From NCBI RefSeq assembly GCF_003426945.1, contig NZ_QURO01000004.1:682001-746000 (forward strand): DNA of 64,000 nt. The letters run 5' to 3'. The stretch is from Thermus sediminis. GTDB lineage: Bacteria; Deinococcota; Deinococci; Deinococcales; Thermaceae. Shown here piece by piece: positions 6,666-17,219 of the stretch; the first letter of the stretch is position 1, and each line of letters begins with the position of its first letter. Below the pieces are notes generated by a model that saw only the letters and a program-made list of their open reading frames with translations, had not been told where the DNA came from and did no database searches. The translations under genes were made by a program, and so were the position numbers.

Positions 6666-8567
6666 ATGCGCTCCCTAGCCCTTTCCCTCTTCCTGGGCCT
6701 CGCCCTGGCCCAGGGCTTGGTCCTCCCCTTTGAGGGCCCCAAGGGGCACAGCCTGGCCCAGGCCTTCGCCCAGGGGCTTGGGGCCCCGCCCCCTACCCTC
6801 CTCGCCCTCCTCCTCCCCGAGCTCCCCTGGCGGGACGGGTACGACCTCACCGGAGGGCTCTACTCCAAGGCGGGGGCCCGGCTGGCCCAGGCGGTAACGG
6901 GGGCGGACTGGGTCCTCCTGGGGCAGGAGGAGGAAAGGGGTCTCAGGCTCTTCCTGGCCCGGAAAGGGGGGGTAAGGGAGGGCCTCTTCTCCAGCCCGGA
7001 AGTGGCCTGGCTCTGGCTCCAGGGGGAGGGCCTGGCCCCCAGGCTTAGCCCCCTCCCCACGCCCAAGGAGGACGAAGCCCGCCTCCGGGCCCTGGCCCAG
7101 GGAGAGGACCCCGACCCCCTCCACCAGTCGGCTTTGGACCTGAGGGCGGGCCGGGGAGCGGGGCTTCTCGTGGGGCTTCTTCCCGAGAGGCTCCTCCTCT
7201 TTTGGCAGGGGCGGCTCCCTCGGGCCTACGTCGCGATCCGGCTCTTCGCCGAGGGAAGGCGGGAAGAGGCCCTGAAGGAGGCGGAGGCCCTCCTCGCTGG
7301 GGACGTCCTGGAAAGGACCGCGGCCCACCTGGTCCTTAGGGCCCTCGAGGACCCCCGCTGGCCCAGCTCGGCCCGGGCCCTGGCGGAAGCCTTCCCGGAA
7401 CTCCCCCTGGCCTGGGAGGAGGTGAGCTTCGCCGCCTTCGGGGAGGGGAACGGGGAAGAGGCCCGGGACGCCCTCCTCAAGGCCCTCCGGCTCAAGCCCG
7501 ACTCCTGGCTCTACTGGACCAACCTGGGCTGGGCCCATTACCTCACCGGGGACCTCCCCCGGGCCATCCTGGCCTCGGAGCGGGCGGTGCGGCTTCTCCC
7601 CAACGCCACCGCCTTCTACAACCTGGGCCTTTTTCGGGCCATCTACGGGGACTACCTGGGGGCCAAGACCGCCTACGACCGGGCCCTGAGGCTGGACGAG
7701 GGGGAGGACTTCGGGGAGGCCCTAAAGGACCTGGAGGCGCGCAAGGAGCCCCTCACCCTCTTCTTCCGGGCCTACCTCTCCGAGCGGGCGGGGCTCCCCG
7801 CTAAGGAGCTCTACCAGGCCTTCCTCGAGGCCTACCCCAAACACCCAGCCGCCTTCGCCGCCAGGCGGGCCTTGGCCCGGACGGAGGGGGTAGGGCTGGA
7901 GCTCTCCGTGGAGAAGCTCACTCTGATCCCCGGGGACCTCGAGGCCCGTCCCTTCCGGGCTGGGGAGGCCGTCTTCCCCGAGGTGCGCCTCTTGGGCAGC
8001 CCCTACCTCCCCCGGGGAACCCTGGAAACCCGCCTCCTGCGGGAGGGTGAGGAGCTGGACCGGGCGGAGAAACCCCTGGGCTTTCCACCCCTTACCGTGG
8101 GCCTTAGGGAGGTGGCCCCGGCCCTCATCCTTCCCGAACCGGGGCGGTACACCCTGGAACTCCGCTATGGGGAGGCGAGGGCCCTCCTCCCTCTGGAAGT
8201 GGGCCCGCCAAGCCTGGCGAGGAGGCTCTACGCCCTGGGTCTGGAGGCCCGCGACCTGGCAGACCGGCCCCTCCTCACGCCCAAGGAGGCCTTGGGCCTC
8301 GAGGGGGAGAGCCTCCTTTTGGCGAGAACCCTAACGGTCCTCCAGGAGGCCGCTCCCCTGGCCACCTCTCCCCTGCTCCTCACCCCCCTGACCAGGGGCC
8401 CGTACCAGGGGAGGAGCGTCCAGGAACTCCTCCTGACGGCTAGCCCCGAGGTGGCCCGGGCCTTCTACGAGGCCGTCCTGGCGAGCCCCGAACTCCTGGG
8501 GGGAAAGGATGTGGTGAACGCCTTCGTGGAGTGGATTCTAAGGCTTCAGCAAAGAGAAACCCCTTAG
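6666..8567 (+). CDS. Exported tetratricopeptide-repeat protein
   Basis: This 633-residue protein begins with a signal peptide (MRSLALSLFLGLALAQG). Roughly residues 265-350 form at least two TPR units (PDSWLYWTNLGWAHYLTGD, then NATAFYNLGLFRAIYGDY). The C-terminal third is predicted beta-rich and ends with helices; I do not recognise it. TPR proteins scaffold other proteins, here in the periplasm or on the envelope. It is transcribed from its own leaderless-type -10. The 3' end adjoins the opposing remnant of a restriction gene, whose open frame continues 128 bp antisense into it. Confidence 0.75.
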   Translation: MRSLALSLFLGLALAQGLVLPFEGPKGHSLAQAFAQGLGAPPPTLLALLLPELPWRDGYDLTGGLYSKAGARLAQAVTGADWVLLGQEEERGLRLFLARKGGVREGLFSSPEVAWLWLQGEGLAPRLSPLPTPKEDEARLRALAQGEDPDPLHQSALDLRAGRGAGLLVGLLPERLLLFWQGRLPRAYVAIRLFAEGRREEALKEAEALLAGDVLERTAAHLVLRALEDPRWPSSARALAEAFPELPLAWEEVSFAAFGEGNGEEARDALLKALRLKPDSWLYWTNLGWAHYLTGDLPRAILASERAVRLLPNATAFYNLGLFRAIYGDYLGAKTAYDRALRLDEGEDFGEALKDLEARKEPLTLFFRAYLSERAGLPAKELYQAFLEAYPKHPAAFAARRALARTEGVGLELSVEKLTLIPGDLEARPFRAGEAVFPEVRLLGSPYLPRGTLETRLLREGEELDRAEKPLGFPPLTVGLREVAPALILPEPGRYTLELRYGEARALLPLEVGPPSLARRLYALGLEARDLADRPLLTPKEALGLEGESLLLARTLTVLQEAAPLATSPLLLTPLTRGPYQGRSVQELLLTASPEVARAFYEAVLASPELLGGKDVVNAFVEWILRLQQRETP

Positions 8568-8568
8568 A

Positions 8569-9075
8569 GCCAAGCCGTTGCCTAACCCAAAGCCGGACCG
8601 CTTCACGGATGGCATCCATTTCCCGGAGCATGCGCACCATGGTGAAGCGGTGGCCCGTCTTCTGGGCCCAGAACTGGCTGACACCCTCCTTGCAGGTCTC
8701 CGGGGTTTGCGCCAGGTACTCCCCCTTGTACTCCACCACGAGGAGCTTGCCATTCCGCAACATGGCCAGAAAATCGGGGAAGAAGTTGCCTCCGGGGTAA
8801 GGAGGGCGAAAGGCGTAGCGCCAGGTGGGGTAGTTGCACACCCAGAACTCCACCTTGTCTAGGTCGTCCAGAAGACGGGCGTAAACTCCTCCGTGCCGTC
8901 CTTGAGCAATGCACACTTGAACTCCTTCCAGAACGATCTCTCCACTCGCCCTTAGGGGCTGGGGGACAAAGTCCAGGTGGGCGTCCCGATTGGCCAGGCT
9001 CCACCCCCCTCTAGGAAGTGATCGGCCTCCAGGTGCTCCCTGTGCCAGACAGGGAGGGGCACCTCTAGCACCCTG
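8569..9075 (-). pseudogene. C-terminal remnant of a type III restriction helicase-nuclease (Res-like)
   Basis: From 8994 to 8569 the minus strand reads as the PD-(D/E)xK nuclease tail of a type III Res or related DEAD-box protein: DDLDKVEFWVCN, then GGNFFPDFLAMLRNGKLLVVEYKG. The catalytic D and E-x-K are in place, followed by FWAQKTGHRFTMVRMLREM. Upstream, in a different frame (about 9067-9011), LEVPLPVWHREHLEADHFL looks like a further piece, so at least one frameshift is present. The helicase core is missing. The natural stop is also gone: the frame runs on to 8440, antisense to the TPR gene. No methyltransferase partner is nearby. Confidence 0.65.
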
Positions 9076-9144
9076 CCCTCCTAGGAGGAAGTGCGAACGG
9101 TTTGGGGAAGCTTCTTTCGGTCCTGCTCTACCAGTCCTCCTCAG

Positions 9145-9150
9145 TATAGG
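9145..9150 (+). promoter_or_regulatory. -10 box, leaderless type, for darT
   Basis: TATAGG is followed by 7 nt and the darT ATG at 9158. On the opposite strand the same bases give TATACT (9143-9148), so the site could fire both ways. Confidence 0.5.
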
Positions 9151-9157
9151 TGGAACC

Positions 9158-9786
9158 ATGCCACAGCAAAACCCGGCTTATCCGGTACCCACGCCCATCT
9201 ATCACATTACCCACCTGGATAACCTCGAGGGCATCCTGCACAAGGGGGGCTACTCCCCTACTCCCAAAGGCCCCCCTCACGGCAAAACGTAGCCTACGGG
9301 CACATCCAGGCCCGCCGGGCGCAAGTCGTAGTACCCGTGGGCCCAAGGGGCAAGCTCCACGATTATGTGCCCTTCTACTTCTGCCCCCGTTCCCCTATGC
9401 TTTACGCCATCCACACAGGGTGGACCGACTACCAAGGGGGCCAGCGCCCCATCCTGCACTTGGTCTCGTCTGTGCAAAAGGTAGCGCAGGCCCACCTACC
9501 CTTTGTGTTCACGGACCGGCATGCAGCCGTGAAGTACGTTCGCTTCTTCCAAAAGCTGGAGCACCTGAAGACCTTGAACTGGCAGGCCATCCAGGCCTTC
9601 TACTGGGCTGAGGTGCGCGAGGAGAAGCAGACCGAGTTCTTGGTAAAAGGCCTTTTCCCATGGGCGCTGGTTGATGAAATCGGCGTGATAGACGAATCTA
9701 TCCAGACCCAAGTGCAGGCCATCCTCGCCCGGTTCCCCCATCTTCCACACCCCTCGGTGCGGGTGTACCGGAACTGGTACTATTAG
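9158..9786 (+). pseudogene. darT: DarT ssDNA ADP-ribosyltransferase toxin, frameshifted in a run of six G
   Basis: DarT uses NAD+ to ADP-ribosylate thymidine in single-stranded DNA and blocks replication. The first frame gives TPIYHITHLDNLEGILHKGG (a DarT NAD-binding start), then runs out of phase after the G-run at 9244-9249 and stops at 9292. With one added G the frame continues (LLPYSQRPPSRQNVAYGHIQARRAQ, DYVPFYFCPRSPMLYAI, FVFTDRHAA) to the TAG at 9786: 209 residues, normal length. In that frame the Glu of KQTEFLV is residue 160, the catalytic position known for Thermus DarT, which supports the repair. darG starts 13 nt downstream. As written the toxin is truncated after about 45 residues. 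Slippage, true inactivation or a sequencing error are all possible. Confidence 0.9.
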
Positions 9787-9799
9787 GGGAGGGGGGCTT

Positions 9800-10882
9800 A
9801 TGTTGTGCTTCGTGCGAGGCAACCTCCTCGACGCACCAGTAGAGGCCCTGGTCAACACGGTGAACACCGTGGGGGTCATGGGCAAGGGAGTAGCCTTGCA
9901 GTTTAAGCGCGCCTTTCCCGACAATTACCAGGCCTACGTAAAGGCTTGCAGGCGAGGTGAGGTTCAGATTGGGCGCATCTTCGTCCATGACCGGGGCCCC
10001 TTGGTCCAACCCCGCTACATCTTTAATTTCCCCACCAAAAAGCACTGGCGCCATCCCTCTCGTATGGAGTACATAGAGGAGGGGCTCAAAGATCTGGTGC
10101 GCCAGATCCAAAAGCTTGAGGTCCGCTCCATCGCACTGCCCCCCTTGGGAGCCGGAAACGGAGGTCTGCCCTGGACCGAGGTCAGACGGCGCATTCAAGA
10201 GGCTCTGGAGCCGCTCAAGGGCGTAGAGATCTGGGTCTACGAGCCAGCGGAAGACCCCAAAGCCCATCCCATCACCCCCCTGAAGGCCAAGCCCCCCCTT
10301 ACCCCCGCCCGGGCCGCTTTGCTCAAGCTTTTCTGGCTATACGGGGCCCTTAGGGAGCCCCTAGGCCGCCTCGAGGCCCAGAAGCTGGCCTACTTCCTCC
10401 AAGAAGCCGGCCTAGACCTGAGGCTTGCCTTCGTCCGCAAGCAGTTTGGCCCCTATGCTGAGCCCCTAAACCATGTGTTGGCCCGCCTCGAGGGCCACTA
10501 CATTCAGGGCTTTGGGGACCGCACAGGTGCTTCCCAAATCCACCTCGGGCCTCAGGCTCTGAACGAGGCCGTTCTCTTCCTCGCCGACCACCCCAGGGCT
10601 GACGAAGCTGCTACCCGGGCGGCGGAATGGGTCAAGGGATTTGAAACCCCCTACGGCTTAGAGCTCCTGGCCACAGTGCACTGGGCCGTGCGGCACGAAG
10701 CGGCTAGGGACTGGGTCAGCCTGCAAAAGGGACTCCAAGCCTGGAGCCCCCGCAAGGCCACCTTTCCCAAGACCCACCTCCAGGTGGCCCTAGATGCCCT
10801 CCTAAAGCGGGGCGCCCTCCGCCCAGAGGAGTGGCGAGACCGCCCCCCTAAACTACCTGCCAACGTCGCCCAGGAGGCCTAG
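9800..10882 (+). CDS. darG: DarG macrodomain antitoxin (DNA ADP-ribosylglycohydrolase)
   Basis: DarG removes the ADP-ribose that DarT puts on DNA. Residues 1-155 are a macrodomain: ALVNTVNTVGVMGKGVALQF binds ADP-ribose, Lys 80 in FNFPTKKHW sits at the position of the catalytic Lys of Thermus DarG, and ALPPLGAGNGGLPW closes the pocket. Residues 165-360 form the helical C-terminal domain that in this family binds DarT directly. The 360-residue length is complete and the frame is clean. The start ATG follows a G-rich ribosome site (GGGGAGGGGGG, 9786-9796), so it is probably translated from the darT transcript. Confidence 0.95.
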   Translation: MLCFVRGNLLDAPVEALVNTVNTVGVMGKGVALQFKRAFPDNYQAYVKACRRGEVQIGRIFVHDRGPLVQPRYIFNFPTKKHWRHPSRMEYIEEGLKDLVRQIQKLEVRSIALPPLGAGNGGLPWTEVRRRIQEALEPLKGVEIWVYEPAEDPKAHPITPLKAKPPLTPARAALLKLFWLYGALREPLGRLEAQKLAYFLQEAGLDLRLAFVRKQFGPYAEPLNHVLARLEGHYIQGFGDRTGASQIHLGPQALNEAVLFLADHPRADEAATRAAEWVKGFETPYGLELLATVHWAVRHEAARDWVSLQKGLQAWSPRKATFPKTHLQVALDALLKRGALRPEEWRDRPPKLPANVAQEA

Positions 10883-10928
10883 CTAACCCCCGCCTTCCCC
10901 TCGCTAAAGCTCGCTCAAAGTCAGCTGG

Positions 10929-10946
10929 CTGGCTAAGGTTAGCCAG
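10929..10946. terminator. Perfect hairpin downstream of darG
   Basis: CTGGCTAA and TTAGCCAG flank a GG centre. There is no T-tract, so a termination role is inferred only from its place 46 bp after the darG stop. Confidence 0.4.
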
Positions 10947-11015
10947 GAAGGAGCGGAAGCCAACCTTATCCCCAAAGGTGTTTGGCCCTTTGCTACATCC
11001 ATAGCTACAGTACGC

Positions 11016-11042
11016 CGCCCCCCGGGCTCTTCCCAGGGGGCG
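11016..11042 (-). terminator. Hairpin downstream of tRNA-Ala
   Basis: CGCCCCC (11016-11022) pairs with GGGGGCG (11036-11042). It begins 19 nt beyond the tRNA 3' end on the minus strand, and no T-run follows. Confidence 0.4.
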
Positions 11043-11060
11043 AAAACATCGTCCTAGAGC

Positions 11061-11136
11061 TGGTGGAGCCGACGGGACTCGAACCCGTGACCTCCTGAGT
11101 GCGATTCAGGCGCGCTCCCAGCTGCGCCACGGCCCC
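11061..11136 (-). tRNA. tRNA-Ala (anticodon CGC), CCA encoded
   Basis: The 76-nt minus-strand sequence folds as a full cloverleaf. The acceptor is GGGGCCG with CGGCTCC, the D stem GCGC/GCGC, the anticodon stem CCTGA/TCAGG around loop ATCGCAC, the T arm ACGGG-TTCGAGT-CCCGT, and the end ACCA. The anticodon CGC reads GCG, a frequent Ala codon in this GC-rich genome. The G3-U70 wobble pair, the identity element of alanine tRNAs, is present, which confirms the assignment. Confidence 0.97.
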
Positions 11137-11173
11137 ACGCGCCCTACATGGTAGCGGGGGGCCCAGGGCTTGT

Positions 11174-11512
11174 CTAGTCCCCTTCCTTGAGGCGCACCTC
11201 TATCCGCCCCTTCTTGTCCTTCACGGAGAGCTTGGCCTTGGCCCTGCCCTTGCGGTACTCCGCCTTCCACTCGTCCTTCTTCACCTCGTACTTGGTCCTA
11301 ACCCAGCCCCGGCGGCGCAGGTCCTCGTCGTGGTAGCGGAAAATGGCCTCGGCCCTAGAGAACCTATAGACCACCAATACCCCCTGGGGCTCGGAAACCC
11401 GCTCCACCACCACGGCTTGGGGGAAGAGTTCAAAGGTGAGGCTTCCGGAAACCCGGACCTCGAGGGCCCAACCCAGGGCCATAAAGGGAAGGAGCCAGAA
11501 GATCCTCCGCAT
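11174..11512 (-). CDS. Small exported protein of unknown function
   Basis: The 112-residue protein starts with a cleavable-looking signal (MRRIFWLLPFMALGWALEV) and continues with a lysine/arginine-rich, mostly beta or charged segment. I do not recognise a family. The ATG at 11512 is preferred over one three codons upstream because it begins the basic n-region directly. It is transcribed away from ddrA and ends 38 bp from the tRNA-Ala gene. Confidence 0.6.
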   Translation of the reverse strand: MRRIFWLLPFMALGWALEVRVSGSLTFELFPQAVVVERVSEPQGVLVVYRFSRAEAIFRYHDEDLRRRGWVRTKYEVKKDEWKAEYRKGRAKAKLSVKDKKGRIEVRLKEGD

Positions 11513-11563
11513 GGGCCCCACCCTACGGTCAAAGCCCCAGGGGGAGATGAGAGCGGGCTAAAG

Positions 11564-11569
11564 TACAAT
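11564..11569 (+). promoter_or_regulatory. -10 box, leaderless type, for ddrA
   Basis: TACAAT, then 6 nt (AGAAGT), then the ATG at 11576. Confidence 0.65.
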
Positions 11570-11575
11570 AGAAGT

Positions 11576-12210
11576 ATGGACGAAGTCTGGTGGAGGCTTG
11601 CCGAACCCTTTCCCCCGGGGGAGGTTCAGTGGCGGATTGAAGCCCTTTCCAAGGATAGGCGCAGGGCCTTGGTGGTGCCCTACGTGGACGCGCGCACCGT
11701 CTTGGACCGCCTGGACAAGGTGGTGGGCCCCGAGGGCTGGCACGACAGCTACGAGGTCCTCGCCGACCAGGAGCGGGCCCTCAAGGACGAACGGGGGGAG
11801 CGCCGGGAGCGGGTGGTGGAGGTGAAGTGCCGCCTCACCGTCCTCGGTGTCAGCAAGGAGGACGTGGGGGAGGGGGACTCCCTCAAGGCCGCCTTCTCCG
11901 ATGCCCTAAAGCGGGCCGCGGTCAAGTTCGGCGTGGGGCGGTACCTCTATCGTCTGGAGAAGCAGTGGGTGGACTACGATCCCGAGAAGGGCCGCTTCAC
12001 CCCACCCGCCCTCCCCGAGCCCGAGGCCCAGGGGAGGGAGGAAGGGGAAAAACCCGAGGCCTACCGCCTCATCGACCAGCTCCTGGAGCGCCTCAAAGAG
12101 AGGGGCCTGGGTAAGGAGGTGGCCAGGATCGTGACCAAGTACGGGGGCTACGGCAAGACCCCCGAGGAGACCCGCCGCCTCTACAGCGAGCTAAGGGCCC
12201 TCTTGAAGGG

Positions 12211-12214
<4 letters not shown>
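11576..12214 (+). CDS. DdrA/Rad52-like single-strand DNA-binding and annealing protein
   Basis: The 212-residue protein resembles the Rad52/Rad22 annealing fold as found in Deinococcus DdrA, which protects 3' ends and anneals single strands during repair. Visible landmarks are PYVDARTVLDRLDKVVGPEGW near residue 40, EVKCRLTVLG, and AAFSDALKRAAVKFGVGRYLY near residue 115. An acidic proline-rich linker precedes a C-terminal helical segment. The ATG at 11576 starts at the family N terminus and lies 6 nt after a -10; the open frame extends upstream to 11099 across the tRNA gene but that part is not coding. The 3' end overlaps the next gene by 4 bp. Confidence 0.85.
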
Positions 12215-13765
<1,551 letters not shown>

Positions 13766-13931
13766 CCTTTTCCTAGGCCTAAGCATGCGCCCTACACCGA
13801 CCTTCCCCGACCTGTGTAACCTCTTCCTCCCTGTCCGGGGGCAGGAGTTGTAAGATGGGCGGGAAGTGAGGGGGGCCTAAGGGGGGTGTCGAGGCCCTAC
13901 CTCGTGAAGAGATGCACGAAAGGAGGGGACC
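13766..13931 (+). promoter_or_regulatory. Leader and probable promoter region of the nuo operon
   Basis: The gap before nuoA holds a -10-like TAAGAT at 13851-13856, about 76 nt before the start codon, and a strong ribosome site AAAGGAGGGG (13919-13928). No good -35 is seen. Unlike many genes here, nuoA would thus have a conventional leader. Confidence 0.45.
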
Positions 13932-14291
13932 TTGGCGCCGATCGCAGAGTACGTGAACATCCTGATCTACCTGGGGGTGGCCCTCTTCATCGGGGTGGCG
14001 GCCCTCGTGGTGGGGGCCCTCCTGGGCCCCAAGAGGCCGGGACGGGCTAAGCTCATGCCCTACGAGTCGGGGAACGACCCCGCCGGGGAGGTGAAGCGGT
14101 TTCCCGTCCACTTCTACGTGGTGGCCATGCTCTTCATCCTCTTTGACGTGGAGATAGCCTTCCTCTGGCCCTACGCCGTGAGCGCCGGGGAGCTTGGCCT
14201 CTATGGCTTCATAGGGGTGGTGGGCTTCACCCTGCTCCTCCTCGTGGGGTTCCTCTACGAGTGGTGGAAGGGGGTGATGCGGTGGCACTGA
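13932..14291 (+). CDS. nuoA: NADH-quinone oxidoreductase subunit A (Nqo7)
   Basis: This is a 119-residue membrane subunit of complex I with three transmembrane helices. The first loop carries [25 protein letters not shown] and the second helix [11 protein letters not shown], both hallmarks of the quinone-site loop. The start is TTG, set by the position of the Shine-Dalgarno site and by the family N terminus ([18 protein letters not shown]). It leads the 14-gene operon, and its end overlaps nuoB by 10 bp. Confidence 0.96.
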   Translation: MAPIAEYVNILIYLGVALFIGVAALVVGALLGPKRPGRAKLMPYESGNDPAGEVKRFPVHFYVVAMLFILFDVEIAFLWPYAVSAGELGLYGFIGVVGFTLLLLVGFLYEWWKGVMRWH

Positions 14292-14827
14292 AGGACCTCT
14301 TTGAGAGGGATGTCCAGGAGCTAGAAAGGGAGGGCATCCTCTTCACCACCTTGGAGAAGCTGGTGGCCTGGGGGCGGAGCAACTCCTTGTGGCCCGCCAC
14401 CTTTGGCCTCGCCTGCTGCGCCATCGAGATGATGGCCTCCACGGACTCTAGGAACGACCTGGCCCGCTTCGGGAGCGAGGTCTTCCGCGCCTCGCCCCGG
14501 CAGGCGGACGTGATGATCGTGGCCGGGCGGCTTTCCAAGAAGATGGCCCCGGTCATGCGCCGGGTCTGGGAGCAGATGCCCGACCCCAAGTGGGTCATCT
14601 CCATGGGGGCCTGCGCGAGCTCCGGGGGGATGTTCAACAACTACGCCATCGTCCAGAACGTGGACTCGGTGGTCCCCGTGGACGTCTACGTGCCCGGGTG
14701 CCCCCCTAGGCCCGAGGCCCTCATCTACGCGGTGATGCAGCTCCAGAAGAAGGTGCGGGGCGAGGCCAGGAACGAGCGAGGGGAGAGGCTTCCCCCCGTG
14801 GCCGCCTGGAAGCGGGCAAGGGGGTGA
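14282..14827 (+). CDS. nuoB: NADH-quinone oxidoreductase subunit B (Nqo6), N2 cluster
   Basis: The 181-residue hydrophilic subunit holds the [4Fe-4S] cluster N2 that passes electrons to quinone. The tandem Cys 45-46 in [10 protein letters not shown], then MGACASSGG and VPGCPPRP, supply the four ligands. I use the GTG at 14282 ([13 protein letters not shown]), which gives the length known in T. thermophilus; an earlier in-frame GTG at 14261 would only add residues inside nuoA. Confidence 0.97.
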   Translation: MALKDLFERDVQELEREGILFTTLEKLVAWGRSNSLWPATFGLACCAIEMMASTDSRNDLARFGSEVFRASPRQADVMIVAGRLSKKMAPVMRRVWEQMPDPKWVISMGACASSGGMFNNYAIVQNVDSVVPVDVYVPGCPPRPEALIYAVMQLQKKVRGEARNERGERLPPVAAWKRARG

Positions 14828-14830
14828 GGG

Positions 14831-15451
14831 ATGCGGCTCCATCGCGTTTTGGAGGAGGCTAGGGCCAAAGGCTATCCCGTGGAGGACAACGGCCTCGGCA
14901 ACCTCTGGGTGGTCCTGCCCAGGGAGCGCTTCAAGGAGGAGATGGCCCACTACCGGGACCTGGGCTTCAACTACCTGGCGGACATCGTGGGGCTGGACTA
15001 CCTCACCTACCCAGAACCCAAGCCGGAGCGCTTCGCCGTGGTCTACGAGCTGGTCTCCCTGCCGGGGTGGAAGGACGGGGACGGGAGCCGCTTCTTCGCT
15101 CGGGTCTACGTGCCGGAGAAGGACCCCCGCCTGCCCACGGTCACGGACCTCTGGGGAAGCGCGGGCTTCCTGGAGCGGGAGGTCTACGACCTCTTCGGCA
15201 TCGTCTTTGAGGGCCACCCCGACCTCAGGAAGATCCTGACCCCGGAGGACCTCGAGGGCCACCCCCTGCGCAAGGACTTCCCCCTGGGGGAAACCCCCAC
15301 CCTCTTCCGCGAGGGGCGGTACATCCTCCCCAGCGAGTTCCGGGCTAGCCTCACCGGGAAGGACGCTGGCCTTACCCTCTACCGCGGAGGAAGCCGCAAG
15401 GGCTACCGCGCCCTTTGGGCCGACCTCGTGAAGGCCAAGGAGGCCCAATGA
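14831..15451 (+). CDS. nuoC: NADH-quinone oxidoreductase subunit C (Nqo5)
   Basis: The 206-residue peripheral-arm subunit packs between NuoD and Nuo[41 protein letters not shown] is the conserved signature, shown here in pieces around residue 115-150. It is a separate gene and not fused to nuoD. It starts 3 nt after nuoB and overlaps nuoD by 4 bp. Confidence 0.96.
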   Translation: MRLHRVLEEARAKGYPVEDNGLGNLWVVLPRERFKEEMAHYRDLGFNYLADIVGLDYLTYPEPKPERFAVVYELVSLPGWKDGDGSRFFARVYVPEKDPRLPTVTDLWGSAGFLEREVYDLFGIVFEGHPDLRKILTPEDLEGHPLRKDFPLGETPTLFREGRYILPSEFRASLTGKDAGLTLYRGGSRKGYRALWADLVKAKEAQ

Positions 15452-16665
15452 AGGACTACCTGGAACTGGATGCCCCCCCAACTGAGCCCCGGGAGCTCCG
15501 CACCGAGGTCATGACCCTGAACGTAGGCCCCCAGCACCCCTCCACCCACGGGGTCTTGCGCCTGGTGGTGACCCTCTCCGGGGAGGAGGTCTTGGAGGTG
15601 GTGCCCCACGTGGGCTACCTCCACACGGGCTTTGAGAAGAACATGGAGCACCGCACCTACCTCCAGAACCTCACCTACACCCCCCGGATGGACTACCTTC
15701 ACTCCGTGGCCCACGACCTGGCCTACGCCCTCGCCGTGGAAAAGCTGGTGGGAGCGGTGGTGCCCAAGAGGGCCGAGACCATCCGCATCATCCTCAACGA
15801 GCTTTCCCGCCTGGCCAGCCACCTGGTCTTCCTGGGGACGGGGCTTTTGGACCTTGGGGCCCTCACCCCCTTCTTCTACGCCTTCCGGGAGCGGGAGGCC
15901 ATTTTGGACCTCTTCGAGTGGGTCACGGGCCAGCGCTTCCACCACAACTACATCCGCATCGGCGGGGTCAAGGAGGACCTCCCCGAGGAGTTCGTCCCCG
16001 AGCTCAAGAAGCTCCTCGAGGTCCTCCCCCACCGCATCGACGAGTACGAGGCCCTCTTTGCCGAAAGCCCCATCTTCCACGAAAGGGCCCGGGGCGTGGG
16101 GGTGATCCCACCCGAGGTGGCCATCGGGCTGGGCCTCACCGGGGGCTCCCTCCGCGCCAGCGGGGTGAACTACGACGTGCGCAAGGCCTACCCCTACGGG
16201 GGCTACGAGGCCTACCGGTTTGAGGTGCCCCTGGGGGAGAGGGGGGACGTCTTTGACCGCATGCTCATCCGCATCCGGGAGATGCGGGAGTCGGTGAGGA
16301 TCCTAAAGCAGGCCCTGGAGAGGCTGGAGCCCGGGCCCATCCGCGACCCCAACCCCCAGATCACCCCGCCCCCCAGGCCCCTCCTGGAGACCTCCATGGA
16401 GGCTGTCATCTACTTCTTCAAGCACTACACCGAGGGCTTCCACCCCCCCAAGGGGGAGGTCTACGTGCCCACGGAGTCGGCCCGGGGGGAGCTCGGCTAC
16501 TACATCGTCTCCGACGGGGGGAGCATGCCCTACCGGGTCAAGGTGCGGGCTCCCAGCTTCGTGAACCTGCAAAGCCTCCCCTACGCCACCAAGGGGGAGC
16601 AGGTGCCTGACCTGGTGGCCATCATCGCCAGCCTGGACCCCGTGATGGGGGACGTGGACCGATAG
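15448..16665 (+). CDS. nuoD: NADH-quinone oxidoreductase subunit D (Nqo4), quinone site
   Basis: The 405-residue subunit is related to the large subunit of NiFe hydrogenases and forms the quinone pocket with Nuo[13 protein letters not shown] near residue 28 includes the His at the quinone head-group site; later come [11 protein letters not shown] and [12 protein letters not shown]. The ATG at 15448 overlaps the nuoC TGA. An 11-codon upstream extension exists in frame but lies inside nuoC. Confidence 0.96.
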   Translation: MKDYLELDAPPTEPRELRTEVMTLNVGPQHPSTHGVLRLVVTLSGEEVLEVVPHVGYLHTGFEKNMEHRTYLQNLTYTPRMDYLHSVAHDLAYALAVEKLVGAVVPKRAETIRIILNELSRLASHLVFLGTGLLDLGALTPFFYAFREREAILDLFEWVTGQRFHHNYIRIGGVKEDLPEEFVPELKKLLEVLPHRIDEYEALFAESPIFHERARGVGVIPPEVAIGLGLTGGSLRASGVNYDVRKAYPYGGYEAYRFEVPLGERGDVFDRMLIRIREMRESVRILKQALERLEPGPIRDPNPQITPPPRPLLETSMEAVIYFFKHYTEGFHPPKGEVYVPTESARGELGYYIVSDGGSMPYRVKVRAPSFVNLQSLPYATKGEQVPDLVAIIASLDPVMGDVDR

Positions 16666-16673
16666 GAGGGAAG

Positions 16674-17219
16674 ATGGGCTTCTTTGACGACAAAAAGGAC
16701 TTCCTGGAGACCACCTTCGCCAAGTACCCCCCCGAGGGGCGCAGGGCGGCCACCATGCCCCTCCTGAGGCGGGTACAGCAGGAGGAGGGCTGGATCCGAC
16801 CCGAAAGGGTGGAGGAGATCGCCCACCTCGTGGGCACTACGCCCACGGAGGTCCTGGGGGTGGCGAGCTTCTACTCCTACTACCAGTTCGTGCCCACGGG
16901 CAGGTACCACCTCCAGGTCTGCGCCACCCTAAGCTGCAAGTTGGCCGGGGCGGAGGAGCTTTGGGACCACCTCACGGAGAGCCTGGGCATCGGTCCCGGG
17001 GAGGTGACCCCGGACGGGCTTTTCAGCGTGCAGAAGGTGGAGTGCCTGGGAAGTTGCCACACCGCCCCCGTGGTCCAGGTGAACGACGAGCCCTACGTGG
17101 AGTGCGTGACCCGGGAAAGGCTCAAGGCCCTCCTCGAGGGCCTAAGGGCGGGCAAGCGCCTGGAGGAGATCGCGCTTCCCGGGAGGTGCGGCCACCACGT
17201 GCACGAGGTGGAGGGATGA
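16674..17219 (+). CDS. nuoE: NADH-quinone oxidoreductase subunit E (Nqo2), [2Fe-2S] N1a
   Basis: The 181-residue thioredoxin-fold subunit binds cluster N1a. The four ligands are visible: Cys 83 and Cys 88 in QVCATLSC, and Cys 124 and Cys 128 in VECLGSC, at the same numbers as in T. thermophilus Nqo2. A ribosome site GGAGGGAAG precedes the ATG, 8 nt after nuoD. It overlaps nuoF by ATGA. Confidence 0.97.
   Translation: MGFFDDKKDFLETTFAKYPPEGRRAATMPLLRRVQQEEGWIRPERVEEIAHLVGTTPTEVLGVASFYSYYQFVPTGRYHLQVCATLSCKLAGAEELWDHLTESLGIGPGEVTPDGLFSVQKVECLGSCHTAPVVQVNDEPYVECVTRERLKALLEGLRAGKRLEEIALPGRCGHHVHEVEG

Noticed and set aside
11099-11575. Upstream in-frame extension of ddrA
   Set aside because: It runs across the tRNA-Ala gene and antisense to a secreted-protein gene, gives low-complexity sequence, and a -10 box sits just before the ATG at 11576.
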